64,000 bases of DNA from Undibacterium sp. (GTDB lineage Bacteria; Pseudomonadota; Gammaproteobacteria; Burkholderiales; Burkholderiaceae_D), in NCBI GenBank assembly GCA_030645915.1, contig JAUSNO010000027.1, positions 1 through 64,000 of the forward strand, given 5' to 3'. The translations under genes were made by a program, and so were the position numbers. The notes below the pieces were generated by a model, which was not told the origin of the DNA, made no database searches, and was given only the letters and a program-made list of their open reading frames with translations. Shown here one piece after another: positions 1 through 8,960 of the stretch (position 1 is its first letter; every line of letters begins with the position of its first letter).

Positions 1-221
1 CGAGGAATAGGGCCACAGAGACGAGCGTATTTAGTTACGGTGAAACGCGGTAACCTCCACCCGGAGCAATTTCAAATAGGCACGCGTTGAGGCGGCTCGC
101 GGAGCGTGCGGGTAGAAAGCTTGAGCCTGGGAGTAATCCCCGGCCTAGAGGAATGATTGTCATAGCACAAGGCAGCAATGCCAAGTGCCGTAACAGAATC
201 CGGCCTATCGGCCTGCTTCAT
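1..221 (+). ncRNA. rnpB: RNase P RNA, 3' part (5' end outside window)
   Basis: This is the catalytic RNA of RNase P, which removes 5' leaders from pre-tRNAs. Several conserved bacterial class A blocks are visible in order: GGCCACAGAGACGAG near 10-24, GTGAAACGCGGTAACCTCC with CACCCGGAGCAA near 39-69, CAAATAGG near 73-80, GCTTGAGCC near 119-127, GGCCTAGAGGAATGATTGTC near 141-160, and the terminal ACAGAATCCGGCCTATCGGCC near 193-213. The 5' domain lies before position 1. The 3' end is placed at about 221 by similarity to the E. coli end, so it is approximate. An 8-bp hairpin (247-254 with 268-275) lies downstream but has no clear T-run. In many betaproteobacteria rnpB sits just upstream of the dcw cluster, as here. 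Confidence 0.93.
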
Positions 222-450
222 TTTTACCTCCCTCATCTTCCATCGCAGGCAGAGTGTTTTTCTGGTGCTCTGCCTCGCCATATTCTGTTAGCGACATTCT
301 GATACGATGTGCTGAAAATAGATAATTTCCAGTGGTACACTTCATAGATATTTATCGTTTATATAAAAAATAACGTGAACTAGAACGAGAATTACTCGCT
401 TTATTTTATTTAATGTCGTTCGTAGTTTGCTCGCATTGTGAGGGTGGTGC

Positions 451-3400
451 ATGGAGAAAATAATACGCAATCGCGAGCCATGGGATGTGCCTGCGACCGC
501 GTTTTTAATCTGTGCATGTCTGATTGTAGCCGCAATTATCGGGCAGACATGGTGGTCGATTACTCAGGATAAGCGACTGACCCTTTCAACGTCGCAAGAG
601 AATAATTATCTTACCGTTCGCATACTGGAAGAGCATGCCAGTAGGACATTGCATGATGCCGCACGCGCTATTGGCGCCGCATCCGAAGAAATTCAAGCTG
701 ATGGTGAAAAGGTCTGGAGCAACGAGGCCGGGCTACGTCAGATACTCATTAATGAGCGCCAGGATTCCCGATTTCTACAATCGATCCTGGTCATTAATGA
801 AAACGGAGTAATGCGGGCGACATCATTTCAATATCCCGCAGAAAAGTTAAATTTCCTACATCAGCCGCAAATAAAATTTTTGTTGGAACACGAAAACGAT
901 AAGGGCGTCATCGTCGGTGTGCCGGGGAAAATCAACGGGGCAGACCAATGGGTGTTGCCAGTATCCAAGAATATTTACACAAAAAATGGCAAACGTCTGG
1001 GCGTCATACAGGCCGAAATCAAGCTAAGTTATTTCCAGGATTTTTACGAACGCACTGCCAGAGATGCCGGCACGTCAATTTCCTTGCATGACAAAAATGG
1101 CGGGATATTGATTCGAGCACCATTTGATGAGCGATATGCCAATCCAAATATTTCGGGCACACAGCTTGAGATGGCGATCAAGTCGCCGTCTATTGAAGGC
1201 GTTGCACTTGGAGCTCCCCTGATTGGAGGAAATGCAAGTCTCATGTACACCTACCGGAAAATGTTAGATTTCCCGCTTGCCATGGTGTATGGCCGTGATC
1301 TGGCAAAAACTCTGGCGGATTGGCAGCGCAGGACTTGGCAAAAGTTACTTTTTTCGACTTCAATGATCGTTTTCGCTCTCATCTTTATTGCCTTATTGAT
1401 GCGGCAAGTTCAACGATTGCGTGAATCCGGAGAGAAGCTTTCTGATAGCGAGCGACGTTACAGGATGTTGTTTCAGGATGCGCAGGACGCGATTCTCTTG
1501 ATTGATCGGGAATGTCGTTATGTTGATGCGAATAATGCTGCGCTAACTTTGTTTGGTTTGAGCCGACGAGAAGAATTGCTTGGCGTGAATGTTGGGAAAT
1601 TTTCAAATGAAAATCAATCCGTTCGACACCTGCCGTATTTGAAAAAAGATGATTTGATAAAGCGTCTTGTCGATGCCGCTTTCGCAGGAGTAGTGCAAAG
1701 ATTTGATTGGGTGAGCAAGCGCAATGGCTTATTCATGCATAGCGATATCACGCTAAGCAGGGTAGAAATTGCCGATGAAACTCTAGTTTTTTGTATTATG
1801 CGCGACGTCAATTCCAGGAAGTTCATCGAGCATTTGTTGGAAGGCCAAAATCAACTGCTGCAATTGATTGGCAGCAGCGAAGATCTCATTTCCATATTGG
1901 AAGAAACCTGCCAGTTCGTTGAGAAAACTACACCGCAATGGCGTTGCGGCATACAGTTGCTCAACGATGAGCAGCATTGTTTCAAACAATCAATTGGCGC
2001 GCATTTTCCTGAGATTTTAAAGCTGCAACTTCAGGATATGCCTGTCAGTTATGGCAACGGCGCCTGGAGCGAAGCCGTTCTGGACGCCGTACCTGTTTGG
2101 GTTACGGATATACAGCACGCCCCTTCTATGCAATTTGTCAATCAACTAGAAAGTCTGCAGAATTTTGCTGCCTGCGGTGCGTGGCCCATCATGGGGAAGA
2201 ATGGCGAATTGCTGGGCACCTTCACCCTATTTGTTGAGGCAAGCGTTCCGCTGAGTACTGATGACTTGAGCCTGATCAGCATTACTACAGATATTGCCAG
2301 CATCGCTATTGAAGGCAAGCGCTCGGAAGATAAGGTGTCGAAACTTGCCCATTATGATGAGCTGACAGGATTACCCAATCGTTTTCAATACAACCAGCAT
2401 CTCGCGAAGTCGTTGGCATATGCCGAAAGGAATAAATCGCAATTGGCCGTGTTGTTTTTGGATTTGGATCGCTTTAAAAATATTAACGACACTTTTGGAC
2501 ACGATGAAGGTGATAAGGTCTTGAGCAATGTCGCTCTTCGCTTTAAAAATTGTCTGCGCGAATCTGACACGATAGCAAGGGTGGGCGGGGATGAGTTTAT
2601 TTTGCTGGTCGATCAATACAATACGCCACGGGATCTGGCGGATATTGCAGATAAGCTGTTAATTGCTGCGGCTTTGCCATTTGATATACATGGGCAAGAA
2701 TGTCAGCTGAGTGCCAGTATCGGTATCTCCACGTTCCCAGACGACGGGCGTGATGCGCAAACACTGATGAAGAATGCCGATATTGCAATGTATCGCGCAA
2801 AAAACAAAGGAAAGGACAATTATCAATTTTATGCATCAGAAATGAATGTGCACACGATTGAACGTTTGGCATTCGAGGCCCGATTGCGCCGGGCATTGGA
2901 GAGGCGTGAATTTGTTGTTTACTATCAACCAAAAATTGACGTAAATAGCGGACAGATTGTCGGTGCAGAGGCCTTGGTCCGTTGGAATCACCCTGAACAC
3001 GGCGTATTACTTCCTGGCGAGTTCATTGCGCTCGCTGAAGAGGCAGGTCTCATCGGTCGTATAGGAATGCTCGTTCTCGATATCGCCTGCAGAGATATTC
3101 TTGCATTCAGAGCAGCCGACAAGAGTTTTGGCCGGGTTGCCATTAACCTTTCCGGTGCGCAATTTAATGATGTGCATTTGTTGGAAGATGTGAAAAGCGT
3201 CGTTGACTTTTGGCGCGTTGAATCTAGCAGCATTGAGTTTGAAATTACCGAAAGTATGGTGATGCATAATCGCGAGCAAGCCATTGTCCTCATGGATGGC
3301 TTGAAAGCTGCTGGTTTCACCCTTTCCATTGATGATTTTGGTACTGGTTATTCCTCTTTGGCGTATTTAAAACGTTTTCCTGTGGATAGTGTCAAAATCG

Positions 3401-3645
3401 ACCGATCTTTCATCAAAGATATGCCAAGTGATCCTAACGATACGGCAATTGTATTGGCAATCGTTGCGATGGCGCATACGCTGGGCTTGAAAGTGATTGC
3501 CGAAGGCGTTGAGTCGGCCCTGCAGTTGCAGACCTTGGTTGAGTCGCATTGTGACCAGTATCAGGGCTTTTATTTTAGCAAGGCAATTCCTGAAAATGAA
3601 TTCCTGCTACTTCTTGAAAAACAAGCTAAAACCTCCCTGTTTTAG
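451..3645 (+). CDS. Membrane dCACHE-PAS-GAF-GGDEF-EAL c-di-GMP signalling protein
   Basis: A 1064-residue inner-membrane protein that probably makes and/or degrades cyclic di-GMP. It has an N-terminal membrane helix (about 15-37), a periplasmic CACHE-like sensor (about 45-295), a second helix (about 306-326), a PAS domain (about 340-455), a GAF-like domain (about 470-620), GGDEF (about 630-790) and EAL (about 805-1055). The signature GGDEF is intact near residue 713, and an RESD motif five residues before it fits the inhibitory I-site. In the EAL domain the EALVRWNH, NLSGAQF, EITES, DDFGTGYSSL, KIDRSF and AEGVES motifs are all kept, so phosphodiesterase activity is likely. The ATG has a strong SD (GAGGGTGG, 440-447). 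It is a single gene between rnpB and mraZ. Its ligand is unknown. Confidence 0.93.
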   Translation: MEKIIRNREPWDVPATAFLICACLIVAAIIGQTWWSITQDKRLTLSTSQENNYLTVRILEEHASRTLHDAARAIGAASEEIQADGEKVWSNEAGLRQILINERQDSRFLQSILVINENGVMRATSFQYPAEKLNFLHQPQIKFLLEHENDKGVIVGVPGKINGADQWVLPVSKNIYTKNGKRLGVIQAEIKLSYFQDFYERTARDAGTSISLHDKNGGILIRAPFDERYANPNISGTQLEMAIKSPSIEGVALGAPLIGGNASLMYTYRKMLDFPLAMVYGRDLAKTLADWQRRTWQKLLFSTSMIVFALIFIALLMRQVQRLRESGEKLSDSERRYRMLFQDAQDAILLIDRECRYVDANNAALTLFGLSRREELLGVNVGKFSNENQSVRHLPYLKKDDLIKRLVDAAFAGVVQRFDWVSKRNGLFMHSDITLSRVEIADETLVFCIMRDVNSRKFIEHLLEGQNQLLQLIGSSEDLISILEETCQFVEKTTPQWRCGIQLLNDEQHCFKQSIGAHFPEILKLQLQDMPVSYGNGAWSEAVLDAVPVWVTDIQHAPSMQFVNQLESLQNFAACGAWPIMGKNGELLGTFTLFVEASVPLSTDDLSLISITTDIASIAIEGKRSEDKVSKLAHYDELTGLPNRFQYNQHLAKSLAYAERNKSQLAVLFLDLDRFKNINDTFGHDEGDKVLSNVALRFKNCLRESDTIARVGGDEFILLVDQYNTPRDLADIADKLLIAAALPFDIHGQECQLSASIGISTFPDDGRDAQTLMKNADIAMYRAKNKGKDNYQFYASEMNVHTIERLAFEARLRRALERREFVVYYQPKIDVNSGQIVGAEALVRWNHPEHGVLLPGEFIALAEEAGLIGRIGMLVLDIACRDILAFRAADKSFGRVAINLSGAQFNDVHLLEDVKSVVDFWRVESSSIEFEITESMVMHNREQAIVLMDGLKAAGFTLSIDDFGTGYSSLAYLKRFPVDSVKIDRSFIKDMPSDPNDTAIVLAIVAMAHTLGLKVIAEGVESALQLQTLVESHCDQYQGFYFSKAIPENEFLLLLEKQAKTSLF

Positions 3646-3775
3646 ATTTTGTTGTTCCACTTATTCTTTGCCGTCCTCAATTTCAACTGGTCGCTAAGCA
3701 CTCAAACACATGGTTATATGTGAAGTGCTACTTTCACTACCTATCGTAAGTCTCTAATTTATTGAGATATTCTTC

Positions 3776-3798
3776 CATTTACTTAAATTAAGTAAATG
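3776..3798. promoter_or_regulatory. Perfect 11-1-11 palindrome, possible operator
   Basis: Two perfect 11-bp half sites (CATTTACTTAA and its reverse complement) flank one central base. It lies 10 bp upstream of a TTGACT -35-like hexamer. The symmetry suggests a dimeric transcription factor site. No regulator is identified, and it could instead be a weak terminator of the upstream gene. Confidence 0.45.
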
Positions 3799-3808
3799 CG
3801 CTAAGTCC

Positions 3809-3880
3809 TTGACTTCATTAAAGAATTTCTTATTTACGTATCTAAATTTGCTTGACCGAGCTCAAGTCATACACTAAAGT
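3809..3880 (+). promoter_or_regulatory. Candidate dcw promoter(s)
   Basis: Two sigma-70-like possibilities. The first is TTGACT (3809-3814) with TATTTA (3831-3836, 16-bp spacer). The second is TTGACC (3852-3857) with TAAAGT (3875-3880, 17-bp spacer). The second would place the start point inside the MraZ repeats, as expected for autorepression. Neither -10 is strong. Confidence 0.4.
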
Positions 3881-3918
3881 GGGCAATAGTGTGAAAAAGT
3901 GTATTTTTGTGGTGAATA
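3879..3918 (+). promoter_or_regulatory. MraZ box: four GTG repeats with 10-bp period
   Basis: Four successive 10-mers begin with GTG: GTGGGCAATA (3879), GTGTGAAAAA (3889), GTGTATTTTT (3899) and GTGGTGAATA (3909). Tandem (G)TGGG-type repeats with 5-nt spacers are the known binding site of the MraZ repressor upstream of its own gene. Only the first copy is a full GTGGG, but the exact 10-bp phase and position 68 nt before the mraZ start support the call. Confidence 0.75.
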
Positions 3919-3986
3919 TTTTTATTTTTCCGCAAATAATTTCAAGGCAATGTTCAACGGTCATTCAGGTAAAAGAGGTAATTAGC

Positions 3987-4415
3987 GTGTTTCAAGGTGT
4001 GTCAGCCCTCAATTTAGATGCGAAAGGCAGGATGTCAATTCCTGCCAAGCACAGGGATGCGCTCGCCTTGCAATGCGAAGGGCGCATTACGCTGACGCGC
4101 CATCCACATGGTTGCTTGTTATTGTTTCCTCGGCCAGTGTGGGAAAAACACCGTGAGCAAATAGCGATCTGGCCTATGTCTGCGCGTGCGTGGCAAAGAA
4201 TTTTTCTTGGCAATGCTTCTGATGTCGACATGGATGGTGTTGGACGCATCTTGGTTGCTCCAGAGTTGCGTAACGCTGTGGGGCTTCAGCGGGATGTCAT
4301 GCTGTTAGGCATGGGAACACACTTCGAGATTTGGGATTCTGTTCAACTTGCCGAAAATGAAGCGCAGGCGATAGCTGGCGGTATGCCCGATGCCTTAAGC
4401 AATTTTTCTTTTTGA
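3987..4415 (+). CDS. mraZ: Transcriptional regulator MraZ
   Basis: DNA-binding repressor of the dcw operon and the first gene of the cluster. The chosen GTG start (protein begins [16 protein letters not shown]) gives 142 residues, the usual family size. It has a purine-rich SD (AAAAGAGG, 3971-3978). An in-frame TTG at 3852 would add 45 residues unlike the family. The two AbrB-like repeats are visible: [14 protein letters not shown] in the first half, and [17 protein letters not shown] in the second. rsmH starts 9 nt downstream. The MraZ box just upstream implies autoregulation. Confidence 0.95.
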   Translation: MFQGVSALNLDAKGRMSIPAKHRDALALQCEGRITLTRHPHGCLLLFPRPVWEKHREQIAIWPMSARAWQRIFLGNASDVDMDGVGRILVAPELRNAVGLQRDVMLLGMGTHFEIWDSVQLAENEAQAIAGGMPDALSNFSF

Positions 4416-4424
4416 CTGAACGTA

Positions 4425-5384
4425 ATGATTACAAATCAAAAAGAAGAATTGACGCATCAGACGGTGCTGTTGAGCGAGGCGGTTGATGGGCTGGCCTTGT
4501 CAGGTGATCGTGCTTCGGGTATCTATGTGGACGGTACATTTGGACGTGGTGGTCATAGCAGGAAAATCTTAGAACAACTCAGCACATCCGGCCGGCTGCT
4601 TGCCTTCGACAAAGACACTCAGGCAATTGCAAATGCGCAGCAAATCACGGATTCTCGCTTTGAGATTGTTCACGATAGTTTTGCGTCAATGACGTATGAG
4701 CTTGCTGCGCGCGGCATCACGCAAGTGGATGGTGTTTTAATGGATTTGGGGATTTCATCTCCCCAAGTGGATGATGCGACGCGTGGTTTTAGTTTTAGGT
4801 CGGATGGTCCTCTGGATATGCGTATGGATACAACCCGTGGAATTTCTGCGGCAGAGTGGTTGGCTACTGCAGATGAAGAACTCATCGGAAAGGTAATAAA
4901 AAATTATGGGGAAGAACGGTTTGCTTTTCAGATTGCAAAGGCGATTGTTGCTCGCCGGCAGGTCGAGTCCATTTCAAGTACTGGGCAGCTTGCAGGGATC
5001 GTCGCACACGCCGTCAAAACTCGCGAGAAGGGCAAAGACCCGGCAACTCGCACCTTTCAGGCTATACGGATTTTCATCAATAAGGAGCTGGAAGATCTCG
5101 AAATAGGATTGGCTGCGGCCTATGCCAGTTTGGCGCCGTTTGGCCGCATGTCCGTCATTAGCTTTCATTCTTTGGAAGACAGGATTGTTAAGCAATTTTT
5201 TGCTTCCAAGGTGAACGTCTTGCAGCCAGATCGGCGTCTGCCTATTCGCACTGTCGATTTGCCCAAGGCGCAAATGAAGCTGATCGCAAAGATAAAACCA
5301 TCAGATCAAGAGATTGCACATAACCCCAGGGCGCGCTCGGCCATCATGCGTGTGGCGGAACGCCTGCCAGGAATTCCATCATGA
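4425..5384 (+). CDS. rsmH: 16S rRNA (cytosine-1402-N4)-methyltransferase RsmH
   Basis: Formerly MraW. It uses S-adenosylmethionine to N4-methylate C1402 of 16S rRNA in the P site. The 319-residue length is normal. The SAM-binding motif [10 protein letters not shown] is near residues 39-48, and [13 protein letters not shown] and [17 protein letters not shown] are family signatures. The C-terminal [14 protein letters not shown] is also typical. The ATG at 4425 fits [20 protein letters not shown], the last part matching the conserved N-terminus. It overlaps ftsL by 4 nt (ATGA), indicating translational coupling. Confidence 0.97.
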   Translation: MITNQKEELTHQTVLLSEAVDGLALSGDRASGIYVDGTFGRGGHSRKILEQLSTSGRLLAFDKDTQAIANAQQITDSRFEIVHDSFASMTYELAARGITQVDGVLMDLGISSPQVDDATRGFSFRSDGPLDMRMDTTRGISAAEWLATADEELIGKVIKNYGEERFAFQIAKAIVARRQVESISSTGQLAGIVAHAVKTREKGKDPATRTFQAIRIFINKELEDLEIGLAAAYASLAPFGRMSVISFHSLEDRIVKQFFASKVNVLQPDRRLPIRTVDLPKAQMKLIAKIKPSDQEIAHNPRARSAIMRVAERLPGIPS

Positions 5385-5656
5385 GTGGGCGCCTGAATTT
5401 TTTTCTGGCCATCGTTTTGATTGCATGCGCCTTGTCGCTGATTAATTCACAGTATCAGGCTCGCCGGCTCTTCATTGAGCTGGAGCGCGCTCAATCTCTG
5501 AGCAAGCAATACGATTTGCAATGGACTCAGCTAAAGCTTGATCAATCTACATTCGGCAAGCATGCCCGGATTGAAGCAGCCGCCAGTAAGGAGCTGAATA
5601 TGGTTCCGGTGACTCCGGAACGAACGCAATATTTGACTGCCGTGGTGGTGAAGTGA
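5381..5656 (+). CDS. ftsL: Cell division protein FtsL
   Basis: A 91-residue bitopic membrane protein of the divisome that forms a complex with FtsB and FtsQ and helps activate FtsWI. A short cytoplasmic start is followed by one membrane helix (about 5-22) and a periplasmic heptad-type region ([25 protein letters not shown]). Identity rests on size, topology and position between rsmH and ftsI, because FtsL sequences are poorly conserved. It overlaps both neighbours by 4 nt. Confidence 0.93.
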   Translation: MSGRLNFFLAIVLIACALSLINSQYQARRLFIELERAQSLSKQYDLQWTQLKLDQSTFGKHARIEAAASKELNMVPVTPERTQYLTAVVVK

Positions 5657-7416
5657 GCCGAGCAGCAAGCACATCGCGTACTGCTACCGGCAAAGGCATG
5701 CCGTTTTCTTCCAGTCCGATCTTGGCGGTCAAACTTCCAGTCTGGCGTTCTCGATTCGTCCTATTCTTATTGTTCGTGGCGTTTGTCGGGTTGATCGTAC
5801 GCGCCTTGTGGTTACAGGGAATAACGACAGAGTTTTTACAAGCGCAAGGCGCGACACGCTATGCACGCACTTTGGAATTGCCTGCAACGCGCGGCAGAAT
5901 TACCGATAGAAACGGCCAGGTTCTCGCTTCTTCTGTACCGGTAAAAGCGATATGGGCTATTCCTGACGATGTATTGGAAGCGCCAAAAGAAAAAATCCGT
6001 GAACTGGCGAGCTTGCTGGCGATGTCCGAAACAGAGTTGCGTAAAAAACTTGATTCCGACAGACAGTTCGTCTATCTAAAACGACAGGTAGAGCAAGACG
6101 CTGCAGAGAAAATTATTGCATTGGGCATTGCTGGAATTGAGACGCGCAAAGAATACAAACGTTTTTATCCTGAAGGCGAGGTCATGGCGCATGTAGTCGG
6201 CTTTACCAACGTTGAAGATGTCGGTCAGGAAGGAATTGAACTTGCATCGGAAAAAAATCTGGCTGGCAGAACAGGTAGCCGTCGCGTGATTAAAGACCGG
6301 TTGGGACGCATCGTGGAGGATATTGAATCAATCCGTGAGCCTCATGATGGCAAGGAGCTTACCTTGTCCATTGATAGCAAGGTGCAATATATCGCCTATA
6401 CGCACTTGAAGGAAGCTCTTGAGAAACATAAGGCCAAAGCGGGTGGCGCAGTTGTTCTGGATGTCAATACTGGCGAAGTATTGGCACTAGTCAACTTGCC
6501 TACCTATAACCCGAATGATCGTTCTGTTTTAACAGGAAATCAATTGCGTAACCGCGTGATGACAGACACTTTTGAGCCGGGTTCAACCATGAAACCGTTC
6601 ACGGTTGCGCTTGCTTTGGAGTCGGGTCGCGTGACACCTGATACGCAGATTCAGACTGCCCCTGGAAGTATGACAATAGGAACTGCGACGATACATGATG
6701 CGCACAAACAGGGGGTACTTTCAGTTGCGCAAGTGATACAGAAATCTTCCAATATCGGTACGGTCAAGATGGCATTGCAAATGCCACCCCAGGAAATGTG
6801 GGAAATGTTTACCACTGTAGGATTTGGGCAGCAGCCAAGATTTGGTTTTCCTGGCGCAGTAGCTGGACGTCTACGCAACTTCAAAACCTGGCGGCCGATT
6901 GAGCAAGCCACCATGAGTTACGGTCACGGCATCTCTGTTTCCCTGATTCAAATCGCACGCGCTTACATGATTTTTGCACGAAATGGCGACACAATACCTC
7001 TCACCTTTCAAAAATCAGCGGAGATTCCCGTTGGCCACCGGGTGATCTCGGAAAAAACAGCGCAGCAAATGCGCATGATGCTGGAAAGTGCTACAGAACC
7101 AGGAGGTACGGGAACCCAGGCTCGCATTGCGGGTTATCGTGTCGCTGGAAAAACAGGCACTGCCCACAAAATTGAAGGCGGCCGCTATGTCAATAAATAC
7201 GTGGGTGATTTCGTTGGGTTCGCTCCAGTATCTAATCCCCGTGTAATCGTTGCAGTGATGATAGATGAACCTACGAGTGGAGGGTATTACGGAGGCACTG
7301 TGGCGGGGCCGGTCTTTGCCGCAATTACGGCAAATGTATTGCGCTCGCTAAATGTTGCTCCTGACTCTTCAGTGACCAGTATCATTCCTGACACTAGTGT
7401 GCAGGAGAGTATGTAA
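5653..7416 (+). CDS. ftsI: Peptidoglycan transpeptidase FtsI (PBP3)
   Basis: The septal class B penicillin-binding protein, which cross-links peptidoglycan at the division site with FtsW. It has 587 residues from a GTG start; an internal ATG at 5698 is possible. There is a short cytoplasmic tail, one membrane helix (about 35-55), the PBP dimerisation/pedestal region, and the transpeptidase domain. Active-site motifs are intact: STMK with nucleophile Ser311, SSN at 365-367 and KTG at 500-502. It overlaps ftsL by 4 nt and murE by 1 nt. Confidence 0.97.
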   Translation: MSRAASTSRTATGKGMPFSSSPILAVKLPVWRSRFVLFLLFVAFVGLIVRALWLQGITTEFLQAQGATRYARTLELPATRGRITDRNGQVLASSVPVKAIWAIPDDVLEAPKEKIRELASLLAMSETELRKKLDSDRQFVYLKRQVEQDAAEKIIALGIAGIETRKEYKRFYPEGEVMAHVVGFTNVEDVGQEGIELASEKNLAGRTGSRRVIKDRLGRIVEDIESIREPHDGKELTLSIDSKVQYIAYTHLKEALEKHKAKAGGAVVLDVNTGEVLALVNLPTYNPNDRSVLTGNQLRNRVMTDTFEPGSTMKPFTVALALESGRVTPDTQIQTAPGSMTIGTATIHDAHKQGVLSVAQVIQKSSNIGTVKMALQMPPQEMWEMFTTVGFGQQPRFGFPGAVAGRLRNFKTWRPIEQATMSYGHGISVSLIQIARAYMIFARNGDTIPLTFQKSAEIPVGHRVISEKTAQQMRMMLESATEPGGTGTQARIAGYRVAGKTGTAHKIEGGRYVNKYVGDFVGFAPVSNPRVIVAVMIDEPTSGGYYGGTVAGPVFAAITANVLRSLNVAPDSSVTSIIPDTSVQESM

Positions 7417-8960
7417 TGAGCAATACACCCATGGATATAGCTGGCGTAGTTGATTGGTTAAGACTTACCGCACCCGATGCGCAGCTGAGTTCGGATTCTC
7501 GTGCGATTCAATTGGGGGATGTATTTTTTGCCTTTCCCATTTCCTCAAACACCGGTGACGGACGTTGTCATATTGAAGATGCGATTAAAAATGGTGCTGC
7601 GGCTATCGTTTTTGACCCAGAGAATTTTTCTTGGAATGAAAATCTCATTGTTCCTCATAAGGCGGTTGAGCAATTAATCGAAAAATTAGGATCCATTGCC
7701 AATGCCTGGTATGGACAGGCTGATCGTGACATGTTCACCGTCGGTGTGACAGGTACAAACGGAAAAACATCTTGCTCGCAATGGCTGGCGAAAACCTTGT
7801 CCCTGACTGTTGCGCCTTGTGCCGTGATAGGAACATTGGGTGCAGGAAATTACCACGATGGCGCGCTTGAAAACCTGGTGGAGACTGGATTTACCACTCC
7901 TGATGCGATACAGTTGCAGCGACTTCTGGCGACATTGCATAGCGCTGGTGCTGAAGCTTTGACAATAGAAGCCTCGTCAATCGGTTTGCAACAGGGACGC
8001 CTGAATGGTTTGCACTTCGATGTTGCGCTGCTGACCAATTTGACACGCGATCATCTCGACTATCATGGCAATATGGAGGCCTATGCGGCTGCAAAAACCA
8101 TCTTGTTTGACTGGCCGAATCTACAGACAGCTGTCGTCAATCTGGACGACACTTATGGCATGCAGATGGTGCAGAAAATTCATGCGCAATCATCGCTACA
8201 GCAGAAAAGTATACGCGTCCTGGGTTATAGCCTGGAATATAAAGAGTGTGTGGGCGTAGATGTCATTTATGCCAGTCACTTGCGCACGCATCATTCGGGC
8301 ACGCATTTTCACGTCGATTCGCCATACGGAAGTGGTCTGGTTAAAACGCAAATGATAGGGCGTTTCAATGTCAGTAATGTATTGGGCGTACTCAGTGTGT
8401 TATTGGCACGAGGAATTGCCTGGAGTAAAGCGGTCGGGGCAATCGAAAAACTCAATTCTGTGCCCGGCCGCATGCAGCAGCTTGGTACCGCGGGGCATGT
8501 CATGGTGGTGATCGATTATGCTCATACGCCGGACGCACTGGAGAAGACGCTCATCACGTTGCAGCAAGTGGCCAGCGAACGTCAGGGGCAATTGTGGTGT
8601 GTGTTCGGTTGCGGCGGTGATCGCGATCCCGGCAAGCGCCCCCAAATGGGAAAATTATCTGAGCTGGCGCAGCATGTAGTGGTCACGAGCGATAATCCAC
8701 GTACTGAAAATCCTGCTGCAATTATTCAGGATATTCTTAAAGGGATGAGCATAACTCCGCGAGTGATTGAGGATAGAGCGAGCGCCATTTTATTTGCGAT
8801 CAGACACGCGGGTGATCGTGATGTCGTCTTACTTGCCGGCAAAGGGCATGAAACCTATCAAGATATTAATGGAAAAAAATGGCCATTCTCGGATGAAGAG
8901 CATGCTCAGTTAGCACTAGCGACAGTGGCGACCAGTAGCACTATGAAGAGAGGCGCTTGA
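7416..8960 (+). CDS. murE: UDP-MurNAc-tripeptide synthetase MurE
   Basis: Adds the third amino acid to UDP-MurNAc-L-Ala-D-Glu in the cytoplasm. The protein has 514 residues. The ATP-binding GVTGTNGKTS is near residues 109-118 and the domain order is that of Mur ligases. The specificity motif DNPR (in TSDNPRTENP) is the form found in enzymes that add meso-diaminopimelate, so the wall is probably DAP-type, as expected for a Gram-negative. It starts on the last base of the ftsI stop codon and ends on the first base of murF. Confidence 0.97.
   Translation: MSNTPMDIAGVVDWLRLTAPDAQLSSDSRAIQLGDVFFAFPISSNTGDGRCHIEDAIKNGAAAIVFDPENFSWNENLIVPHKAVEQLIEKLGSIANAWYGQADRDMFTVGVTGTNGKTSCSQWLAKTLSLTVAPCAVIGTLGAGNYHDGALENLVETGFTTPDAIQLQRLLATLHSAGAEALTIEASSIGLQQGRLNGLHFDVALLTNLTRDHLDYHGNMEAYAAAKTILFDWPNLQTAVVNLDDTYGMQMVQKIHAQSSLQQKSIRVLGYSLEYKECVGVDVIYASHLRTHHSGTHFHVDSPYGSGLVKTQMIGRFNVSNVLGVLSVLLARGIAWSKAVGAIEKLNSVPGRMQQLGTAGHVMVVIDYAHTPDALEKTLITLQQVASERQGQLWCVFGCGGDRDPGKRPQMGKLSELAQHVVVTSDNPRTENPAAIIQDILKGMSITPRVIEDRASAILFAIRHAGDRDVVLLAGKGHETYQDINGKKWPFSDEEHAQLALATVATSSTMKRGA

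Larger units (their letters stand above)
3646..3986. other. Intergenic regulatory region before the dcw cluster
   Basis: No coding gene is supported here. In order it holds an imperfect hairpin (3697-3729; AGCACT/AGTGCT with an inner CACAT/ATGTG) that may end the upstream transcript, a perfect AT-rich palindrome (3776-3798), two candidate promoter -35 elements (3809 and 3852), and the MraZ box (3879-3918). An open frame starting at a TTG at 3852 runs into mraZ, but its extra 45 codons cross these control elements and are not taken as coding. Confidence 0.7.

Noticed and set aside
3852-3986. 45-codon N-terminal extension of mraZ from a TTG
   Set aside because: The region carries the MraZ repeats and a promoter; the family length is met by the GTG at 3987 with its own SD.
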